Assembly (NCBI GenBank): GCA_964607165.1
Contig: CAZSIT010000011.1
Location: forward strand, 1-64,000
Length of the DNA: 64,000 nucleotides
Direction of reading: 5' to 3'
Origin: DSPP01 sp964607165
GTDB lineage: Bacteria > Zixibacteria > MSB-5A5 > DSPP01
Part shown: positions 1-7,933 of the stretch, piece after piece
Position numbering within the stretch: the stretch's first letter is position 1
Layout: the number at the start of each line of letters is the position of its first letter
Made by a program: the position numbers and the translations under genes
The notes under the pieces: generated by a model
The model's input: only the letters and a program-made list of their open reading frames with translations
Told to the model about the DNA's origin: nothing
Databases searched by the model: none

Positions 1-2
1 GC

Positions 3-389
3 ACCGTTTCGGTCTTAAAGAACAACGGCGATGGGACTTTTGCCGCCAAAGTTGAATATGGGACTGGATACGGTTCTCGCTCCGTCTTTGCCGCCGATTT
101 AGACGGGGATGGAGACCAGGATTTGGCAACGGCAAACACGGGTCGCCACACCGTTTCGGTCTTAAAGAACTTGTCCAATCTCTGCGCTGCCGCTCCCAAG
201 GGAGATATGAACTGCGATGGGAATTTAACCCTCTATGACGTGGTCTTGCTGTTAAACTGCGTCTTTCTGGGAGAGGGCGACTGCCCGCTAACACTGGCCG
301 ATGTCAACTGTAACGGAATTTTAACCTCTTCGGACGTTGTGCTTGAACTGAACAAGGTCTTTTTGGGCATTCCTTTCCCCTGCCCGTAA
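3..389 (+). CDS. VCBS/FG-GAP repeat protein with C-terminal dockerin (5' end outside window)
   Basis: The reading frame is open from the left edge, so only the last 128 codons are seen. They hold about one and a half VCBS/FG-GAP-type repeats (VSVLKNNGDGTF, then AADLDGDGDQDLATAN, then VSVLKN again), which in this family form a Ca-binding beta-propeller. A type I dockerin-like pair follows: GDMNCDGNLTLYDVVLLLN and DVNCNGILTSSDVVLELN, two EF-hand-like Ca loops with the usual D-x-N-x-D-G start. The protein ends FLGIPFPCP. It is presumably secreted, but the signal peptide lies outside the window. The dockerin resembles the C-terminus of the large protein at 47940-50564, so the two may share a partner or anchor. 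No cohesin is visible here. The propeller's ligand cannot be told. Confidence 0.85.
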   Translation, partial: TVSVLKNNGDGTFAAKVEYGTGYGSRSVFAADLDGDGDQDLATANTGRHTVSVLKNLSNLCAAAPKGDMNCDGNLTLYDVVLLLNCVFLGEGDCPLTLADVNCNGILTSSDVVLELNKVFLGIPFPCP

Positions 390-622
390 AAATACAGAGA
401 TTAGAGATCAGAGATTAGAGATTTAAAAAAAGGGGCGAGGAAACCTCGTCCCTACGGGAACGCAAAATCTGTATCCCCTTTGTGGCAAATTAAAATGCCC
501 AGCTATTAGCTTGTCCCGACTTGTTCCGAGCGCAGTCGAGGAAGCGAAGTCGAGGGATGAGAGGGTACGGTAGGTGTTGTAAGGGCAATTCATGAATTGT
601 CCCTACCGCATATTGAGAAAAC
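390..622. repeat. Convergent intergenic region with short palindromic repeats
   Basis: This lies between two convergent genes. Bases 393-424 are an AGAGATTAG-type iteration that recurs at 30420-30456 and 30636-30671. Bases 432-454 form a GGGGCGAGG/CCTCGTCCC hairpin and 579-607 form a near-perfect palindrome (GGGCAATTC/GAATTGTCCC). Between them is a copy of the GACTTGTTCCGAGCG...GTCGAGG dispersed sequence. No coding signal was found. Confidence 0.7.
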
Positions 623-1873
623 CTACTCGTAGCGCAAAGAAACTATCGGGTCAACTTTGGCCGCTTGATAGGCGGGGTAGATGCCGAAAATAAGGCCGAC
701 CGAAACTGAAACGGTAAAACCGACAATGACCCAAAAGGGAGAAACGGCGGCAGGCAAAGGAGTAGTAGCCCCGATAAGCAGAGCCAAGCCGGTTCCGAAC
801 AAAATGCCGGCTATTCCGCCGGCGCCGGAAAGGGCGATGGCTTCGATTAAAAACTGCCAGAGAATGTTACGGCGTTTGGCGCCCACCGCCTTGCGGATGC
901 CGATTTCGCGGGTGCGTTCCTTGACGGAGACCAGCATAATGTTCATAACGCCGACGCCTCCGACCAAAAGCCCGATGCCGGAGATGCCAATCATCAAAAA
1001 GAAGATGCCGACGGTGACGGAGCGGAACCCTTCCAAAAGCTGCTCCTGGGTGGAAACTTCAAAGTCGTTCGGCTTGTTGTAAGGGACGCCCCGCTGGCGG
1101 CGCAAAACGTTGGTGATTTCATCTATGGCTTTCTCCTGCTCGGCCAAAGAGCGGCTGCGCACCACCAGCAAAAGCTCCTTTTCCCAGGGATGAATCCGGG
1201 CGAAGGTGCCGTACGGCAGGGCGATGGAATTGTTGTCGTTGCGCCCCAGATTGGTTTTGCGCTTTTCCATAACGCCGATGACCATATACTTATGCCCGTT
1301 GACCAAAATCTGTTTGCCGATGGGATCCAATTTGGGGAAAAGCGTTTCAGCCACGTCGGTGCCGATGACGCAGACCATCGCTTTGAAATGGTCATCGATG
1401 TCGGTAATAAAGCGCCCCAGCGCCACGAAATGATTGTTTACCCGTTCGTAGTCCGGCACGGTGCCGAAAAGCGAGGGACGCTGCGCCGCCGTCCCGCGGA
1501 AGGTGGCCGTGTTTCCCCCATCGGCGAAAAAGTAGTTCTGCGGCGAAACGGCATCCACCGCCGGGCAGTTTTTCCGAATCGCCTCGGCAGTCTCATAGGT
1601 AATCGGCTCGCGCTTGCGCTCCTCTTCCGAGCGGTCACCGAAGGAAAAACCGATTTTGAAACGGGTGACAAAGATGACGTTGGAGCCGAGCGATTGAATC
1701 TGGTTGGAAACGGTGCGGTTAAGTCCCTCGATGATGGAGGCCATAGCGATGACCGACATCACTCCGATGAAAACGCCCAAGATGGTTAAAAAGGAACGCA
1801 TTTTGTGGGAGCGCAAACTTTCGGAGGCCTGGGCGATTCCTTCGCGTGCCTCCGCCCAGTTGAATTTATTCAT
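623..1873 (-). CDS. MacB-type ABC transporter permease (second of a tandem pair)
   Basis: A 416-residue FtsX/MacB-fold permease without its own ATPase domain. Near the N-terminus is one membrane segment (about residues 28-50, LTILGVFIGVMSVIAMASI). A periplasmic MacB_PCD-type domain follows (about 55-285), then three C-terminal membrane segments (about 290-410). The cytoplasmic coupling stretch ERTREIGIRKAVGAKRRNIL between the second and third segments is the family hallmark. The start overlaps the end of the preceding permease gene by 8 bp, so the two are translationally coupled. It probably pairs with the upstream permease and the ATPase at 3141-3827 to drive export through the adaptor and TolC genes of the same operon. 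The substrate (lipid, peptide or macrolide-like) cannot be told from sequence. It is the last gene of the operon. Confidence 0.9.
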   Translation of the reverse strand: MNKFNWAEAREGIAQASESLRSHKMRSFLTILGVFIGVMSVIAMASIIEGLNRTVSNQIQSLGSNVIFVTRFKIGFSFGDRSEEERKREPITYETAEAIRKNCPAVDAVSPQNYFFADGGNTATFRGTAAQRPSLFGTVPDYERVNNHFVALGRFITDIDDHFKAMVCVIGTDVAETLFPKLDPIGKQILVNGHKYMVIGVMEKRKTNLGRNDNNSIALPYGTFARIHPWEKELLLVVRSRSLAEQEKAIDEITNVLRRQRGVPYNKPNDFEVSTQEQLLEGFRSVTVGIFFLMIGISGIGLLVGGVGVMNIMLVSVKERTREIGIRKAVGAKRRNILWQFLIEAIALSGAGGIAGILFGTGLALLIGATTPLPAAVSPFWVIVGFTVSVSVGLIFGIYPAYQAAKVDPIVSLRYE

Positions 1874-3122
1874 GCCTCAAGGCCTCAATCGGATCTAACT
1901 TGGCCGCTTTGGCGGCCGGGAAAACGCCGAAGAAAACCCCCACGCCGGTGGAGACCAAAAGCCCGGCTATAATCGACCAGGGTTCAATCGCCGCTGGAAT
2001 CGGCGTGGTCCAGGAGACTACTTTGGCCAAAAATACTCCCAAAAGGATGCCTATGGCTCCTCCGACCAAAGCCAGGGTAACCGACTCGACCAAAAATTGA
2101 ATAAGAATGGAGCGCCGCCGCGCCCCCAAAGCTTTGCGCACGCCGATTTCCCTCGTTCGCTCGGTAACGGAAACTAACATAATGTTCATAATGACGATGC
2201 CGCCCACTAAAAGGGAGATGGAAACGATGCCAACCAGGGTAAAAGAAATTCCGGCGGTAATTTGCTTAAAAATGTCCATTAAGGTTTCGGCCGTGTACAT
2301 CCCGAAATCGTCTTTGGCATGGTAGGGGACGTGGCGGCGGGCGCGCAAAATGCCGCGCACCTGGTCTTGCGCGCGTTCCAGCGAAGGATAATCTTTGGCT
2401 TTGATATAAAATTGCAATCCTTCCCACGGCTCTAACTTGTTGGCAAAATATTTCTGGTAGGTGGTAAAGGGAACGGCGGCGAAGCGGTCCTGGTTGTCAC
2501 CCAAAAATGAGCCCCGTTTTTTGGGAACGCCCACCACGGTGAAATCCACGTTGTCAATTTTGACCCTTTTTCCTATCGGGTCCAGCTTGGGGAAAAACTT
2601 TTCGACCAGTTCCGGCCCCAAAATCACCACCTGGCGGCGGTGGTCGTTTTCAAATTCGGTGATGACCCGGCCCTGTCCTTTGTCCACAATGTCGTCCAGC
2701 GCCACCACTTTCATATAGTTAGGCGTGATTCCCACCAGGCTGACCCGGGAAACGTTTTCATTGCGGTATTTGATCCGCCGGCTGGTGTTCATCTGTAAGG
2801 CCACCTCCTCGCATTCCGTGCAGCCCTCCACAATCGCCTGGTAATCCCGCAAGGTCAAGTCCTTCCGTTTAAGGGCGTTAAACCAGGCGTCGTCGGACAT
2901 TATGATGCCGAATTTCTCCACGATAAAGGTGGTGGAACCCAAGGTCGCCAGCTGGTCGGCCACCAGCTTGTTGAAGCCTGAAATGAGGGAAACCATGGCA
3001 ATGATGGACATAACGCCGATGATGACGCCGATGAGCGTCAAAATCGAGCGCAGCTTGTTGGCCCGCAAAGAGGCCAGTGAGATTTTTACGCTTTCCCAGA
3101 TGGGAGTCCGCAGCTTTGCCAT
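1866..3122 (-). CDS. MacB-type ABC transporter permease (first of a tandem pair)
   Basis: A 418-residue paralogue of the next gene with the same plan: a membrane segment at about residues 27-50 (ILTLIGVIIGVMSIIAMVSL), a periplasmic domain to about 285, then three membrane helices carrying the ERTREIGVRKALGARRRSIL coupling loop. Its periplasmic domain has CTECEE at about residue 101, a cysteine pair absent from the paralogue. It starts 18 bp after the ATPase gene ends. Two different half-permeases with one ATPase suggest a heterodimeric pump, whereas classical MacB is a homodimer with a fused ATPase. Family assignment is firm; substrate is unknown. Confidence 0.9.
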   Translation of the reverse strand: MAKLRTPIWESVKISLASLRANKLRSILTLIGVIIGVMSIIAMVSLISGFNKLVADQLATLGSTTFIVEKFGIIMSDDAWFNALKRKDLTLRDYQAIVEGCTECEEVALQMNTSRRIKYRNENVSRVSLVGITPNYMKVVALDDIVDKGQGRVITEFENDHRRQVVILGPELVEKFFPKLDPIGKRVKIDNVDFTVVGVPKKRGSFLGDNQDRFAAVPFTTYQKYFANKLEPWEGLQFYIKAKDYPSLERAQDQVRGILRARRHVPYHAKDDFGMYTAETLMDIFKQITAGISFTLVGIVSISLLVGGIVIMNIMLVSVTERTREIGVRKALGARRRSILIQFLVESVTLALVGGAIGILLGVFLAKVVSWTTPIPAAIEPWSIIAGLLVSTGVGVFFGVFPAAKAAKLDPIEALRHE

Positions 3123-3140
3123 AATCTGACTCGAAAGTAA

Positions 3141-3827
3141 TTAAGCGGCGCGCCGCTCGTCTTTCTCTATTTTACCGTCGCGGATATGTACAATCCGTTC
3201 GGCGTGCGCGGCGATGTCGTGCTCGTGGGTCACCAGAATGATGGTGTTCCCCTGCTTGTGCAGTTTGTTGAAAAGCTGCATAATCTCCGCGCCCGTCGCC
3301 GAATCCAGGTTTCCGGTCGGCTCGTCGGCCAGAAGAATGGAGGGGCTGTTGATCAAGGCACGCGCAACCGCTACCCTCTGCTTCTGGCCGCCGGAAAGCT
3401 CGTTCGGTTTATGGTGCATCCGGTCTAAAAGGTCGACCGCCGCCAAAGTCTGCTCCGCTTTCTTCTTCCGCTCGGAAGCCGGCGTGCCGTTGTAAATCAA
3501 GGGAAGCTCGACGTTGTGCAGGGCTGTAGCCCGCGCCAAGAGGTTGAAGGTTTGAAAAACAAAGCCGATTTCCTTGTTGCGGATATAGGCCAGTTCGTCG
3601 TCAGAGAGCTGACCCACCATTTTCCCGTTTAATTCATACTCTCCCTCGGTAGGCGTGTCCAGGCAGCCGATTAAATTCATCAACGTCGATTTGCCCGAAC
3701 CGGAAGGGCCCATAATGGCGATGTATTCTCCCCGCTCGATATCCAAATCGACGCCGCGCAAAGCCTGTACCTGCACCGCCTGCCCCATATCGTAGGTTTT
3801 CCAGAGATTGCGGATTCTAATTAACAT
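3141..3827 (-). CDS. MacB/LolD-type ABC transporter ATP-binding protein
   Basis: A 228-residue ATPase of normal LolD/MacB-NBD length. Visible motifs are Walker A GPSGSGKST (about residues 40-48), the Q-loop FVFQTFNLL, the signature LSGGQKQRVAVARAL, Walker B ILLADEPTGNLDS and the H-loop VTHEHD. The start codon overlaps the stop of the adaptor gene by one base (TAATG), which implies coupled translation; there is no Shine-Dalgarno sequence just upstream, in keeping with that. It powers the two permeases encoded directly downstream. In this family ATP hydrolysis drives a periplasmic mechanotransmission step rather than transport through the membrane itself. Confidence 0.93.
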   Translation of the reverse strand: MLIRIRNLWKTYDMGQAVQVQALRGVDLDIERGEYIAIMGPSGSGKSTLMNLIGCLDTPTEGEYELNGKMVGQLSDDELAYIRNKEIGFVFQTFNLLARATALHNVELPLIYNGTPASERKKKAEQTLAAVDLLDRMHHKPNELSGGQKQRVAVARALINSPSILLADEPTGNLDSATGAEIMQLFNKLHKQGNTIILVTHEHDIAAHAERIVHIRDGKIEKDERRAA

Positions 3828-5080
3828 TAGGAGGCCTTTTTGCCTTTCTCTTCCACCTTTATTTTGGCTTCATTTTCCAACGTCCGCAAGGTCTTGTAGC
3901 TGCCGGTAATTATCATATCTCCCTCTTTGGGACCGGACAAAAGCTCGATATTCTGCTGGTCGGCCACCCCCACTTGCACCGGAAGGAAAACCGCTTTTCC
4001 ATTCCGAATGACGAACACCCCTTCCAGCTCTTTTTTCTTCTTGCGTGCGCCGCGATAGGTGGTGGTATCCGGGGTGGAGGCAAACGCTCCGGAATCTTTG
4101 GACTTCCCTTTATTTTTTACCAGCTCCGAAGAATCGCGCAGAACCACCGCCTGAATGGGGACCGCCAAAACGTTCTTGCGCTCGGCGGTGGTGATGTCGG
4201 CCGTCGCCGTCATCCCCGGTTTGATGCCCGCCACTTTGTCCAAAAGCAGAATTTTGACCCGGAAATTGGTGACCTGATTTTGTCCCAGGCCGGTTCCGGC
4301 AGCCAGAGCCGAACCGCCCACTTCCACCACCCGCCCCTTGAAAGTCGTGTCCTTGAAGGCATCCACCGATATTTCAGCCGGCTGGTTAATATTGACCAGG
4401 GCGACGTCGGTTTCGTCCACGTCCACTTCCACTTCAATGGAGGAAAGGTCGGAGACGGTCATTATCACCGTTCCCGGATTGTTCATAGTGCCGGGAATGA
4501 CCGTTTCCCCTTTTTCGGCCCGCAGCTCGGATACCACCCCATCCATAGGAGAAACAATATGAGTCTTGGCTAAATCATCCAGCGCTTGCTCGACGCTGTG
4601 CTGCGCCGCTTCATGCCGGGCCCGCACCACCGAAAGCTGGGTTTGGGACTGGTCATATTGCTCCTGGGAGGCGAGATTTTTTTCAAAAAGCGGCTTGATG
4701 CGGTTGAAGTTTTGCTCGGCCTGTTCCAGATTGGCTTTTTCCAGCTTCAGTTGAGCTTTGGCCTGGTCCAAAATGGCCTGGTAGCGCCCCGGGTCCAACC
4801 CCACCAAGAGTTGGCCCCGCTTCACCCGGTCCCCCTCTTCGACCGGCAGATCGATAATTTGGGCGGAGATACTGGCCGAGATTTTAACCTCGGTTTTCGG
4901 TTTTACCTTGCCGTTGGCCGTGACAATCGAAACGACATCCGTGCGCTTAATCTTCTCGGCCTCCACTTTAATTTCCGACGAAGAAGAGCGCTTTAAGTTG
5001 ACCAGAACCAGGACGGTTATCAAAAGTCCGGCTCCGGCTCCGATAAAAATTTTTGTTTTAGTCTTCATCTTACTCCTCAC
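3827..5080 (-). CDS. MacA/HlyD-family periplasmic adaptor protein
   Basis: A 417-residue membrane-fusion protein. One N-terminal membrane anchor (about residues 8-26, IFIGAGAGLLITVLVLVNL) is followed by a barrel-sandwich half-motif (about 50-95, ending DRVKRGQLLVGLDPGRY). An alpha-hairpin (about 95-175) is rich in Gln, Lys and Glu. The second lipoyl half (SPMDGVVSELRAEKGETVIPG) and a beta-barrel with membrane-proximal domain to about 400 complete it. A low-complexity Lys-rich insert around 315-350 (NKGKSKDSG, RKKKKELEG) interrupts the membrane-proximal domain. It overlaps the TolC gene by 11 bp. It should bridge the inner-membrane permeases to the outer-membrane channel. Confidence 0.9.
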   Translation of the reverse strand: MRSKMKTKTKIFIGAGAGLLITVLVLVNLKRSSSSEIKVEAEKIKRTDVVSIVTANGKVKPKTEVKISASISAQIIDLPVEEGDRVKRGQLLVGLDPGRYQAILDQAKAQLKLEKANLEQAEQNFNRIKPLFEKNLASQEQYDQSQTQLSVVRARHEAAQHSVEQALDDLAKTHIVSPMDGVVSELRAEKGETVIPGTMNNPGTVIMTVSDLSSIEVEVDVDETDVALVNINQPAEISVDAFKDTTFKGRVVEVGGSALAAGTGLGQNQVTNFRVKILLLDKVAGIKPGMTATADITTAERKNVLAVPIQAVVLRDSSELVKNKGKSKDSGAFASTPDTTTYRGARKKKKELEGVFVIRNGKAVFLPVQVGVADQQNIELLSGPKEGDMIITGSYKTLRTLENEAKIKVEEKGKKAS

Positions 5081-6386
5081 CTATTGATTTTTTAAGCCGG
5101 GCCGCCGCTAGGTTATAATCCAGAAGGGCCAGCAGGGCTTGATATTGGGCGTTTCGGTAATTATCCTGGGCTTTCTGAAGTTCCAGGATGGTGGCCGCCC
5201 CCAGCTTATATTTTTCCTGCTCGATGTTTAAATCCTGTTCTGCCGACTCCACGCGCTGTTTGTTCACCTCGATGTTTTGCTTGGCTTTGGCCAGATTTAA
5301 AAAAACCTGCTTGACTTCCAAGGCCACCTGGCTTTTGGTTTGCAAATAACTCTGCCGCTCGTTAGAATGCCGCGCTTGGGAAACTTTTATCGACTGGTAG
5401 GTAGAAAACCGGTCGAACAGGTTGTAGCTGATGGAGAAACCGAAGCGCCATTGGTAATCGCGGTCGAAAAGAGAGGTGACGCGGGAAAAATCCCGATTGT
5501 TCCAGCCGTACCCGGCGCTCAAGCCGATGGAGGGATACAGCCCGGCCCGGCCGGCCTGCAGGCCCCAATCGGCCGCTTCCATCCTTTTCTGGGCGGCGAG
5601 CAAATCGGGATGGTTCTTTTCCGCTTTAATGAGCGCTTCCTCGTAACCCAAAGCAGGCGCTTTCGGCTGGGCCAGCTCGTCGGTCAGTTCCAACGAATCG
5701 TTAACGTCCTCGCCCAGCAGGGAATTCAGATTCGCCATGAGCTGCTGATAGTCGCTGCGGTGGGAAATTAATATCGATTGAGCGCTTGCCAGATCAACTT
5801 TGACTTTCAAAAGATCGGAGAGCGGGGCCGAACCCAAATCGTAACGGGCTTGAGCATTCTTTAACTGTTCTTCCGAAGTTTTAAGCGCATTTTCGTCAAC
5901 TTCCAAAAGCTTTCTAGCCAACAACACCGAAAAGTAGTTGCTTTTGACGTTGAAGATTAGACTCTGCCGCGCGCTGCGGAAATTTTCTTGCGAAGCGGCT
6001 TCGTCGGCGGAGCTGGCCTTCAGATTGGAGAATGAAGCGCCGCCGTCAAAAACCTCCTGGCGAATATCCAGCCCTAGACTGTAATTGGCACTGGTGGATG
6101 TGCGGTTGGAGCCGGGGATGAAAATCAGCCCCTGGCTGAAAGCGGAAGAGGGTCCGCGTTTGGTCCAGCCATAAGAAAGCGAAGTAGAAACGAACGGCAG
6201 AAGCCCGCCGGTGGCGCCGGTTTTCTGGGCTTTGGCAATTTCCCAGTTCCCCTCGGCAATCCGGTAGCCGAAATTTTTCTTTAACGCTATGGAAAGGGCA
6301 TCGTTTAGGGAAAGACTTTTAACCGCCCCCTGCGCCGAAACCGCCAAAATCAAACATAGAATTAAAACCGTAGTTAGCTTCCTCAT
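5070..6386 (-). CDS. TolC-family outer membrane efflux protein
   Basis: A 438-residue protein with a signal peptide (MRKLTTVLILCLILAVSAQGA) and two outer-membrane-efflux repeats, each a long alpha-hairpin plus beta segments (about residues 25-215 and 240-435). The length matches the TolC family. The helical parts are Ala/Gln-rich (for example QARYDLGSAPLSDLLKVKVD and QEKYKLGAATILELQKAQD, the internally repeated motif of TolC proteins). A GGAGG Shine-Dalgarno sequence overlaps the stop codon of the upstream Yip1 gene, giving strong coupling. It forms the exit duct for the pump encoded downstream. Confidence 0.92.
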   Translation of the reverse strand: MRKLTTVLILCLILAVSAQGAVKSLSLNDALSIALKKNFGYRIAEGNWEIAKAQKTGATGGLLPFVSTSLSYGWTKRGPSSAFSQGLIFIPGSNRTSTSANYSLGLDIRQEVFDGGASFSNLKASSADEAASQENFRSARQSLIFNVKSNYFSVLLARKLLEVDENALKTSEEQLKNAQARYDLGSAPLSDLLKVKVDLASAQSILISHRSDYQQLMANLNSLLGEDVNDSLELTDELAQPKAPALGYEEALIKAEKNHPDLLAAQKRMEAADWGLQAGRAGLYPSIGLSAGYGWNNRDFSRVTSLFDRDYQWRFGFSISYNLFDRFSTYQSIKVSQARHSNERQSYLQTKSQVALEVKQVFLNLAKAKQNIEVNKQRVESAEQDLNIEQEKYKLGAATILELQKAQDNYRNAQYQALLALLDYNLAAARLKKSIGEE

Positions 6387-7127
6387 TTATCCTCCAAACA
6401 TCATTCCAAGACCGGCCAAAGCGGCGGCAGTGACTTTCCACAGAATCCAGAGAGGAATAATCCAGGCGGCCACTTTTCCGGTTTTAAAGTTATAGACGGC
6501 TGCCAAACCAATGGTTAAAACCACAACAAACCAAATCGAAAAAATATCGAAACCGTTTATCACCCGGTAGGTAAAAGTTTCCGATTTATCCGGCGGAAAA
6601 AAAGCAGCCAGAGACAAAGCGGTGTTCAAACTCCCTTTGGCGGTGGCCAAAAATCCCTGCAACAGCATTTCCGGAATTCCTATAAATCCGGTGTAGACAT
6701 ACGCTCCCAGAACTTGGGCATAACGGGCTTCCCCTCCCATTATAATGTTGCCGATAAAAAAGAGGATTCCGGCGGCTATAAAGAAATAAGCCGTGGCGAA
6801 AAGCACGCCCACGCTGCCCCACAAAGGGCTTTTGAATTGATTTTCCACCCGGTCAAAAATCGCCTGTTTCTGCTCGGCGGGCAAAGACATTATCCTTTCA
6901 TTTTTATTTAACTTTTCCAAGGTGTCGTTCATTCGCGGCTGGGCCGTCCAAAAGAAAAAGCCGGTGCCCAAAAGAATCAAAAGAATCATAGGCAAAAGCC
7001 AAAACGGGCGCTGCCGCACCGCCTCGAACGTTTTCTTGGGCGAAAAATAGATGTTTATCCAGCGCGCAAAAAAACCCAAGTCGCCGGATGGCTCTGCTGC
7101 GGCTGTGGCCGCCAACGTTTCTTCCAT
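6387..7127 (-). CDS. Yip1-domain membrane protein
   Basis: A 246-residue integral membrane protein with about five hydrophobic segments (around residues 42-62, 112-135, 140-165, 195-215 and 220-243). The N-terminal stretch FARWINIYFSPKKTFEAVRQRPFWLLP is characteristic of bacterial Yip1-family proteins, whose role is poorly defined. It is the first gene of the export operon and its stop codon abuts the tolC start. That position suggests it helps assemble or regulate the pump, but this is inference. No enzyme motif is visible. Confidence 0.8.
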   Translation of the reverse strand: MEETLAATAAAEPSGDLGFFARWINIYFSPKKTFEAVRQRPFWLLPMILLILLGTGFFFWTAQPRMNDTLEKLNKNERIMSLPAEQKQAIFDRVENQFKSPLWGSVGVLFATAYFFIAAGILFFIGNIIMGGEARYAQVLGAYVYTGFIGIPEMLLQGFLATAKGSLNTALSLAAFFPPDKSETFTYRVINGFDIFSIWFVVVLTIGLAAVYNFKTGKVAAWIIPLWILWKVTAAALAGLGMMFGG

Positions 7128-7682
7128 CGCTCCTCCAGTTCTATGTCAGTATTCTCATACGCCCAAAATTCCGACAAGTTTCAAAAACTGACACTAAGAT
7201 AATATAAACAAATCCGGGCAAAAAAATAAGGGAGTCTAACCTCTCCCTTAATCCCTAGCCGAGCACGAGCTCGGCTAGGGCAGGCCCTCCCCTACAAGGG
7301 GAGGGAAAATGGAAACCTGAAGGCCTGCCCGAAGCCGGGCCACGGCCAGGGTTTCCGCTACCAATACAAAAAATGGTAGCGGAGGTCTTTAGACCTCCGC
7401 AGGGGCGACCGACCAGTCGCCCTTACGGTGTCATCTAAAAACGTAGGGGTGAACCTTTAGGCCTGCCCTGAGCTTGCCGAACGGGTTCACCCTGGGCGAA
7501 TCTCCCTCGACTTACGCTCGGGACAAGTAAAGATTCGCCCCTACATTTAGCCCCTATGGAAAAAACAGGAAAAGGAAAATAAGGGGCACGGTTCGACTTC
7601 CCTCGTTTTCGCTGCGCTCAACGCAAGCGGAACAAGTCGGGACAAGTCGCTCACCGTGCCCCTGCGGAACTGCGAACGATTT
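7128..7682. repeat. Repeat-packed intergenic region with nested hairpins
   Basis: No gene was found here. From left to right it holds a CTCCC...GGGAG module (about 7230-7310), GCTACC/GGTAGC and GGAGGTC/GACCTCC hairpins (7357-7400), and GGGGCGAC/GTCGCCC (7402-7424). Then come a long GGGGTGAACC/GGTTCACCC pair (7446-7491) and a GGCGAATC/GATTCGCC pair (7494-7543). Last is a 80-bp module closed by GGGGCACGG (7583-7591) and CCGTGCCCC (7654-7662). That last module matches the one following hppA at 13224-13303. Confidence 0.75.
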
Positions 7683-7844
7683 CTAATCCTTCTGCGTGGC
7701 GCGCTTGGAGCAGATGAGGAAAGCGATGAGAATCACCAGAGTAATCGAAGCGAAAGTTACCGGTTCGGGAGGACTACTAAAACTTTGACCGGCGGCATGG
7801 CTCAGCGGCGGGCATCCTTGTGAAGCGCCCTCAAGGAAAACCAA
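7683..7844 (-). pseudogene. Detached copy of the hppA 3' end, with a PEP-TM-basic tail
   Basis: The frame ending at the TAG of 7683-7685 reads ASITLVILIAFLICSKRATQKD. The pyrophosphatase at 10864-13203 ends ASVALVVLIAILIRSKRATQKD. Over the last 69 coding bases I count 57 identities, and the match continues for about 45 bases after the stop into the GGGGCACGGTGAGCGAC repeat. Many differences are synonymous. Upstream the two differ: here the frame has PPEPVTF before the hydrophobic stretch, which gives a Pro-Glu-Pro, membrane helix, basic-residue arrangement like a PEP-CTERM sorting tail. The only in-frame start is a TTG at 7844 without a ribosome binding site; the frame is open only from 7880. 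It is most likely a remnant, but a small PEP-CTERM-like peptide cannot be excluded. Confidence 0.55.
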
Positions 7845-7891
7845 CCGCTGAACAGGCGGTATCTTCCGAAGTACGATAGGTTACCGTAAAC

Positions 7892-7926
7892 AAAAAAGCC
7901 CCGCTTTTAGGCGGGGCATTTTTTGC
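7892..7926 (-). terminator. Rho-independent terminator after the pilX-like gene
   Basis: A stem of GCCCCGC (7898-7904) and GCGGGGC (7911-7917) with a 6-base loop is followed on the minus strand by six T. It begins 16 bp after the stop of the gene at 7934-9616. A T-run on the other side makes it potentially bidirectional. Confidence 0.85.
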
Positions 7927-7933
7927 CGCTCTG

